The position numbers and the translations under genes were made by a program. Below are positions 57,152-64,000 of a stretch of DNA of 64,000 bases, piece after piece. Every line of letters starts with the position of its first letter. Within the stretch, counting starts at the first letter, position 1. The DNA lies in NCBI GenBank assembly GCA_001600455.1, contig BCKC01000006.1:930001-994000 (forward strand), read 5' to 3'. The stretch comes from Endocalyx cinctus. Lineage: Eukaryota; Ascomycota; Sordariomycetes; Amphisphaeriales; Apiosporaceae. Below the pieces are notes generated by a model. It did not search any database. It was not told where the DNA came from and saw nothing but the letters and a program-made list of their open reading frames with translations.

Positions 57152-58355
57152 ATGGCTCTACATAACCCTAATAACTGGCATTGGGTCAGTAAAAATGCCG
57201 GAGAATGGGCAAGATCCTGGTTTGACGAGAGTTTGACGGGTATCTCGGCTGAGGAAGGAGATGTCACTGCCAAGATCAGTAAGGTTGTCAGCATGGACGG
57301 TGACGTGGATGTTAGTCAAAGGAAAGGCAAGGTTATCACGATTTACGACGTTAAACTTGTTCTTGAATATTCAGGTATGTATTAGCTACATCTATGGATA
57401 TAACTCTGCGAAGATACCCGTGTTATACATTTGTAAATCAATCGCTCTAATTTCAAATTAGGAGCTGCACCCGATGAAGCAGAAGTCACCGGTACCATTA
57501 CGATCCCCGAAGTGGCCCATGATACCGAAGAGGACGAGTTCGTCGTATGTCTTATCCTGATGTAACCCCCTGTTTGAAAGAAAAATAAAGGGAAGAAGAA
57601 AACCGTTAACTGATGTATATATTTAGTTTGACATCGATATCTACTCTGAATCTAAAGAGAAGCTACCGGTCAAGGATCTCGTCCGGTCAAAACTTGTACC
57701 ACAACTCCGAAAAGAGTTCCTCAAGTTACCGGGAGCATTAATTGCTGAGCATGGAAAGGATATCCAACATGCACCGGGCTCGAATCCTTCCAGTGGATTT
57801 TCGACTCCCAAATATCATGTACCATCCGGCGCTGCCTCCAAGGCAACCACTTCCACAAGCACACAGAAAAATGCCAATAGCGTCGTCAACACGACAACAG
57901 TCACGGATCAGGAAGAGTTTCGTACCACAGCTGCTGAATTGTATCAGACATTTACAGATCCTCAACGCTTAGCTGCCTTTACACGAGCACCACCGAAGCG
58001 ATTTGACGGTGCCAAGAAGGGTGGTAAGTTTGAGCTGTTTGATGGTAATGTCGCTGGTGAATATCAAGAGCTCCAAGAACCTACCAAAATCATTCAGACA
58101 TGGCGACTCAAGCAGTGGCCCGAGGGTCACTACTCGAAGCAAGTCATTGAATTTGATCAAAACGATGTAGATGGTGTGACGGTCATGAGAGTCGAATGGA
58201 GTGGCGTTCCCGTCGGACAAGACGAGGTCACGAAACGCAATTGGGGTGAATACTACGTAAGAAGTATCAAGAAGACGTTTGGGTAAGTTACTCTCGGTCC
58301 TAATCTACCTCTCATGCCTCGCTAATATCTTTGCAGTTTCGGTACCATTCTATAA
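57152..58355 (+). CDS. aha1: Hsp90 co-chaperone Aha1
   Basis: Exons are 57152-57374, 57462-57544, 57627-58282 and 58337-58355, joining to 326 aa, the normal length. The N-terminal domain begins with the hallmark HNPNNWHWV and continues through GDVTAKISKVVSMDGDVDV and QRKGKVITIYDVKLVLEYSG. A Ser/Thr/Lys linker (about 165-200) leads to the AHSA1-type domain (ELYQTFTDPQRLAAFTRAPP through WRLKQWPEGHYS and DGVTVMRVEWSGVP). The last exon encodes only FGTIL after the split Gly. Aha1 binds Hsp90 in the cytosol and stimulates its ATPase. Confidence 0.92.
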
Positions 58356-59007
58356 AGGAGCCCTTCGCCATTTCATTCAGGATACCCGAAATATGAATAT
58401 AAAGCAGGCTAATGACCATGTTTTATCGGATTCAACGAGTGACGATCGAAAGTTGTCTAATCTCCAGATAGAACCACGCGTGGTCACACCTTTACCTGGT
58501 GAACAGACCACGTCGCTAGACCTATAAGGATAGATAGAATGAATTGAAAATATTATTACGTCGTATATCTAGTACCTAAAATCATCCTTTAGTGTTTTGA
58601 TTTAGCTTGTCATGGCATACAATACTGTAGTTCGCCCTTTAGTGTATCATCTGGCCCTATGTGGCGCCGCTCTTGTTGCTTTCCATTTATTCATTGCATA
58701 TCCAAATAGGGCAGAAAAGTAATTCTTGATCATCTCATTGAGGCGGGAGTCCTGTGGTTTTATGCATTATATTCAGTCACCGGTCTCTTCGATTATTCAT
58801 ACAAGCTGTAATTAGTATCGTAAGTACTCTGTATCCCTATTAGAATATGTTCGTACTATACTACTGTAGATCTATTATCTGGCTAGGAATAAGCTCCAAA
58901 CAGCGCCTCCTCGAGGGTATCAATAACGACGTAGCATCTTCTCCGCATCCACTTTGCTTTGTCTGAAAACCTGTCTCCGGTCCTCTCTATAGCGTCATCA
59001 GTACAAA
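58356..59007. other. intergenic region between convergent genes
   Basis: About 650 bp between the 3' ends of aha1 and the sugar transporter. A frame continues in the first part on the plus strand, but it is read-through of the last intron and has no support. Confidence 0.55.
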
Positions 59008-60976
59008 CTACACGCTCGTCTCCTTCTCGAGTCCGACGACGCGACCGGTCTCGCTAATCTCCATTCTAACTTTCTTAGTGCTCGCCTTTCTGGGATTGGG
59101 TGCCTCAAAGATCTCTTTCAGCTCTTCGAGCGTCTTTCCCGCGGTTTCGACGAAGAAGAAATAGATGATGAACATCTCGATGATGATCCAGCCGACGTAG
59201 ACGAGGTAAAGACGCCACTGGATGGCCTCGATACCGACGCTGATGCCGTAGGTATTGACAATAATAGCGACGTTGAGGAACAGGTAGTTGATACCGGAAC
59301 CTTTGGCTCGCGTCCGGTTTTCCAGACACTCGACCGCATATAAAGTTTGTAAAGGCGTGAAGCCCCAAGCGAACGAGATTCCGAATAGGTAGATAGATAC
59401 GATCGTGCCGTACGACAAGTTGGGGTGGTATTCCGATTGCGCCGTGAAAGCTGTGAGTAGCACGTAGAATACTAAAGATCCCAAAAGACCCCATAACATC
59501 ATAGGTCGTCGGCCTAATTTGTCCAAGAGTGTGGCACCATATACGGCGGCAATCATGGAGAATATCGGATTGATGGCATTAATCAATAACTGAGTATCCG
59601 TATTTGTGATGCCGGCTTGCTTGATCATTTCGGGCTAGCATCGTCTTGTTAGCTTTAGTTGAACTACAAAAGCATTGCTTTTGTTTTTCCTTCCCCTCAA
59701 GCCGAAGAAAAAGGTAATGATCAAGAGGGGAAAAAAAGAATCTTGGATGCCACATACCAGGAAATATGAAACAACGTTGTTGCCACTCCACTGTCCAATA
59801 AAAGACATGGCGACCACCATAAAAAGTCGGTACCGGGCCGCCTTGGTTTGGTAAAGCTCTTTGAAATGATACCACGGGTTATCGTCTCGATTTTGGTTGT
59901 AGTCCTCGATAATCTCTTGGTACTGCAGCTGCACGATGGGCGAGTTCGGGTCGCCATCTCCGTGGTACTTAGCAAAGATCGCGAGCGCCTCTTCTGCTCT
60001 GTCCTTGTGGATGAGCCAACGGGGCGACTCGGGGAAAAATAAGATCATAACCATAACTACCGCGGGAAGGGCGGCTTGGACGACCGTCGGTGTGCGCCAG
60101 GCCCAGGAGTTGTGGATATTTCTATATGCCTTAGATTAGTTAAGAACGCGAAAATGAATTGATCTGTAAATCTTCTTACCGGTTGGTTCCGTAGGTAGTC
60201 CACCCAGCAACGATGTTTCCAAACCACCAAAAGTTGTTATACCTATTCTTAGTCAGTATGGTTTGAATATTTGATATGGGTCGAGGGTGTCGTGACATAC
60301 ATCCCAGCCATAGTTCCTCGATAAGCCGGATGAGCCAACTCGACAGTGTAAGCAGGACCGGCCGCCGATGCGATAGAAACTCCGAATCCGAGGACGAAAC
60401 GGCCGCCAATGAACTGGTTTAAGTGATTTGCGGTGGTCTGGATGGCGGTACCGATCAAAACGATGAGACACCCGATAAAAATACACCAACGACGGCCATA
60501 ACCATCGGCGAGTAAACCACAGACTAATCAAATTACGATTGTTTAGATTCTGAATAGGCTTTTTTTTTTTCTTGGGCGGGGAAATGGGGGCGTTGGGTTA
60601 TAGCAGGAAAAGGGTTACGCAACTACTTACAGGGAAAACTAGCGATCTGCCCAATGTTATAGACAATGAATATAATGCCGGTAGTCGAACCTGCGCCGTT
60701 CAACCCAAATGTCTCTTGATAGGGTTTCATGGCGTTGATGGCACCCATCAGAGAGCTATCGAATCCATTCATGGTAGAAATCAAATAGCCAATGCCCATA
60801 ATGGCGTATAAACGTAGCATGCCGGGGGATAGAAGTTTCGGTTTCTGCTCAGCGACAGCGGCCATCAAGGCAACAGACGCTGCTTTCACTTCGCGAACAT
60901 TTTCGCGGGGTCCGGCATCGTCGGTCACGCTGCTGACCTCCTGCTGAAGAGCCAAGTCTTTTTCCTCAGGCGCCAT
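59008..60976 (-). CDS. MFS sugar transporter, lactose permease-type
   Basis: Minus-strand exons are 60976-60631, 60523-60301, 60242-60180, 60121-59758 and 59634-59008, joining to 540 aa. Twelve membrane spans are expected. Motifs of the fungal lactose/galactoside permease group are visible: NGFDSSLMGAINAMKPYQETFG, GLLADGYGRRW, PESPRWLI, GQWSGNNVVSYFLPEM and DKLGRRPMM. The C-terminal tail is short and charged. It should import lactose or another beta-galactoside with protons. It is divergent from the GH2 gene at 62578, the arrangement known for lactose permease and beta-galactosidase genes in Kluyveromyces lactis (LAC12-LAC4) and Aspergillus nidulans (lacpA-bgaD). Confidence 0.88.
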
Positions 60977-62577
60977 AGTTAGTTTGTAGATGGAGCTGAG
61001 ATCTCAGGTTGGATAAATCATATAGGGGAGATTGTCGAGAAATAGTGCAGCCGTGGTCTCTTTATGGCTGAGCCTCGAGGACGTGAAAGGAAAATAGCAC
61101 AGCTGATCAGTGTTACCGGGGGAATTAAAGTGAATGGCACGAGACCTTCTTTTTGTTTATAAGGGAATTACCTGCCACTTTTACATTCACTCGGCCTTCC
61201 ACACCCCGAACCGTCGCTAATCCGATCGGGTCATTGGTAATAAGAGCAACCAACCAACTACTGACATGGCGGCCGGGTAACTGGGATATCATTCAGCGAA
61301 CGAGATTGGGCTAGTGTACTTTTTTTTTTTTTTTTTTTTTTTTTATATCTTTCTATCTCTCTTTTCTGACCTACCTCTCTCCGCATTTCGAATGGGCTGG
61401 CCACCCCAACTTACCCCTTTAGCCCCATAAATGCAGGAAAGGTCGATTTACAAAAGGCGGAGGCAAGGATCTGGGGATATGGAGACGGACCATTGGGGAT
61501 TTATGGGTTAGTATCTCCGGCCGCTAGGTATATAAGCAGGCAGACAGGTAGGATATCCACCCAGTAATCATAAAGGGATAGAATCCCTTCTATCGTTTGT
61601 ACCCTCGTATACGTATGTAGAATAAAATCATGCGATGGAGGAGGGAAATGAAATATTTCTTGTACTAAATGAGTGGACTTTTTTTTTTTTTTTTTTTTTT
61701 TACATCACCTGATATTCAAGATCTGAAGATACTCAACAGAGAATGTCAGGATATTATCCTCCGTCACGACCACCGAGGCAAACAGCACTGGAAATAAAAC
61801 AAGAAAATTTAAGATGAGAATAATTATTAAGTACGTGTATTGATATCCGAGGCCCAGCCAAAGGAGTAAAACTTCCAAGGTCGTCAGCGTGAAAACTTTG
61901 GTTGGTTCATATGTAGTGTACTTAAGTATTTAAGTACTTATATTGGGTTTTACCTTGATATAAATAAGAAGCTATAACCCACCCTTAGAAGCGAGCCAAT
62001 ACTTTTTCAAGATTGATACTCCAAATGATTAAGTAACACGAATCCCCGCACCGGCAAACTCCGTATCATTACAATTACTTGTACACGTTAAAAGTAAGCA
62101 GGGCTGGGGATTGCTAGGTAGGTAGCTGGGGAAGACCCGAAATTAATCATCCAACACATTCATCTTGGATCCATCCATCCATCTAACATAATTATGTTGT
62201 TGTCATCAAAAGAAGATCACAACATCAAAAAAAGAAAGACGGAAACAAAATAACATTCTTTATCATCATCTTACACTTAGTCATCTCATATCCACCGAAT
62301 ATATCACATCACGCTTTTGAAATTATAAACTGTGTAACTGTGTGTTGTGTTGTTTTGTTTTGTATAGTTCAAGGATTGTTCGTATTAACAATCAAATTAT
62401 CTATCTATCCCTCTCTATCTCTTTGAATATCGACTATCAAACAGAAAAAAAAAAAAAAAACCTATCCTAATCTAGATGCCATTACCAGTCTAACTGTCCT
62501 TTCTTTTTCTTTCTTTTCCTTTCTTTTTTTTTTTTTTTCTTCCCTTACCCTTTCAAGTTCACCCCTCAAACGACCCC
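60977..62577. promoter_or_regulatory. shared promoter of sugar transporter and beta-galactosidase
   Basis: A 1.6 kb head-to-head region with T tracts of 25 and 23 bp (61320-61344, 61679-61701), a CTAGGTAGGTAG motif (62113-62125), and a strongly CT-rich stretch (62490-62570) directly before the GH2 start codon, as in many fungal promoters. One CGG-N11-CCG element is listed separately. Confidence 0.55.
61192..61208. promoter_or_regulatory. CGG-N11-CCG element, Gal4/Lac9-type consensus
   Basis: CGG at 61192-61194 and CCG at 61206-61208 with exactly 11 bases between, about 215 bp upstream of the transporter start. This matches the site bound by Gal4 and Lac9 in yeasts. One such match in 1.6 kb can occur by chance, so function is not assured. 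Confidence 0.35.
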
Positions 62578-64000
62578 ATGGATTCTAAAGCATTCGATAA
62601 ATCTACGCCTTCTGATAGGACAGATCTAGCTATTCATCCCAACGCAAAACTCCACGTGGATTTGCAATTGAGGAAATCTATTTCCGAAGCTCAAAATCCT
62701 ATTCCCCGGTCTACTTTGGAACTATCCTCGGCTCATGCAATTACTCCTAAACCAACCTGTCACTCCACTCAATCTGAAATTAAGCCCCGCCACCAGCCTG
62801 ATTGGAGTAATCTCAAAGTTCTACACCGAAATACTCTTACACCTCGAAGTCATTTTCATCTCTTTGATTCTGAAAAAGATGCGTTAGCCGGCGACGTGAC
62901 GAAATCAAGAGCACATCTCCTCTCCGGAACATGGGGCTTTCACCTTTCGGACAGCCCTTTCCAGGGCCCCCAAGACTTCTATGAGCCGGATTTCGATCAC
63001 ACAGAGTGGAAGCTTATTGATGTGCCGGGCATGTGGCAATGCCAAGGGTTTGGTAAAGGCCCACAATACACAAATGTGAATTATCCGTTCCCGGTAAATC
63101 CACCGCACGTGCCGTTTGACGATAACGAGTGCGGCCGGTATATTACTCGCTTCGAGGTACCGAACCGGCTTAAGGATGGTGTTCAATGGAGGCTTCGCTT
63201 TGAAGGTGTCGATTCGTCATTTACCGTGTGGTTGAACGGGGAAAATGTCGGTTATTCTCAGGGATCGAGAAATCCGAGTGAGTTCGATGTGTCGAGATAT
63301 CTTCATCTCGGCGAAGAAAACACTCTTTGCGTTGAAGTATACCAACGGTGCGACGGAAGCTATCTCGAAGACCAAGTTAGTACCTAGATTCCTGCTATGG
63401 TCTGTTTTACTAACACAGATGCTACCAGGATCAATGGTGGCTGAGCGGTATATTTCGTGACGTTTGGCTGCATTCGTTTCCCCTCACTCACCTCGAAGAC
63501 TTTCATGTTAAGACTCTTCTTGATGACAATTACAGAGACGCTACACTAAATATCGATGTCAAAATAAACAAGTCAGGAGCAGGCCTTTCCTGCAAGTTGA
63601 TTGATGAAGATGACAACCTTGTTGTCTCAGCTACGCACATCCAGGTGGGAAGTTCTAACACTTACAAGTATCGTCTTGAGAATCCACGGAAATGGACTGC
63701 CGAGACACCGTATCTATACACACTTGTTCTATCTATCGGCGATACATATGTCACCCAAAAAGTCGGCTTCCGCACAGCGGAGCTTATCGATGGTGTCTTC
63801 TGTGTCAACGGCAACCCGGTCAAAATTCGCGGAGTTAATCGCCACGAGCATAACCCCAGCTCGGGAAGAACTGTTCCATACAGTGCACTCAGACAAGATC
63901 TTATTACGATGAAATATTTCAATATCAATGCGATTCGCACGTGCCATTATATCAACGATCCAAGGATGTATGACTTGGCCGATGAGATGGGCTTCTGGGT
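62578..64000 (+). CDS. GH2 beta-galactosidase, 5' part (truncated by window end)
   Basis: Exons are 62578-63375 and 63429 to the window edge, with a 53 bp intron (GTTAGT...CAG, phase 0) between DQ and DQWW. About 456 aa are visible. After about 80 variable residues come WSNLKVLHRNTL, then the GH2 sugar-binding domain (LLSGTWGFHLSDSP, VPGMWQCQGFGKGPQYTNVNYPFP, VDSSFTVWLNGENVGYSQGSR, DGSYLEDQ), the immunoglobulin-like domain, and the start of the TIM barrel with RGVNRHEHNP and AIRTCHY. This is the LacZ-like intracellular type; no signal peptide is seen. The catalytic Glu residues lie beyond the edge. It probably cleaves lactose brought in by the divergent transporter. Confidence 0.9.

Noticed and set aside
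58279..58527. Frame continuing across the last aha1 intron
   Set aside because: Aha1 needs the GTAAGT donor at 58283 and the short FGTIL last exon; the long frame is intron and 3' sequence.
1..64000. tRNA, rRNA, CRISPR array, intact transposon or polyketide/peptide synthase genes
   Set aside because: No box A/B pairs, rRNA-like blocks, regular spacer arrays, transposase or megasynthase frames were seen on either strand by eye.

Overview
The window is nuclear DNA of a filamentous ascomycete (Pezizomycotina). The evidence is short GT-AG introns (mostly 50-150 bp) inside many genes, three-gene families typical of the group (Zn2Cys6 regulators, a Swf1-type DHHC palmitoyltransferase, a Rap1 with BRCT, Myb and ARID-like parts, Aha1, Fmc1), long AT-rich intergenic gaps and many 20-29 bp homopolymer tracts near promoters. 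Sordariomycetes or Leotiomycetes is a guess from overall protein style only. No tRNA, rRNA, CRISPR or intact transposon was seen. Exon coordinates below were worked out by hand from reading frames, splice consensus and family conservation.

Layout. 0.2-6.5 kb: a multi-spanning membrane protein, a short-chain dehydrogenase and a Zn2Cys6 regulator. 6.5-10.4 kb: gene-poor, with a probable dead small secreted protein gene (start codon position reads ATC). 10.4-14.4 kb: three lineage-type unknowns, including a YPP-repeat/poly-Ser protein. 14.4-17.2 kb: AT-rich desert. 17.2-30 kb: housekeeping block with Rap1, Swf1, a long EngB-type GTPase, Fmc1 and one orphan.

30.1-47.9 kb: a compact set of seven genes that looks like a catabolic cluster: a fused HyuA-HyuB oxoprolinase/hydantoinase, an amino-acid permease, a Zn2Cys6 regulator, a class-III PLP aminotransferase, a membrane-anchored DUF3445 (heme-dependent oxidative N-demethylase family) protein, a Baeyer-Villiger-type flavin monooxygenase and a concanavalin-like protein. 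Three head-to-head promoters of 417-460 bp pair six of the seven genes. A perfect ACACCGA-N9-TCGGTGT palindrome sits just upstream of the regulator. The combination (uptake, N-demethylation, oxygenation, transamination, ATP-driven opening of a cyclic amide) suggests use of an N-methylated nitrogen compound as carbon/nitrogen source. The substrate is not known.

48.8-53.8 kb: a small Cys-rich protein and a large disordered/coiled-coil protein. 57.2-58.4 kb: Aha1 co-chaperone. 59.0-64.0 kb: a lactose-permease-type sugar transporter divergent from a GH2 beta-galactosidase that runs off the right edge. Their 1.6 kb shared promoter carries one CGG-N11-CCG element. This is a second, more classical, catabolic pair.
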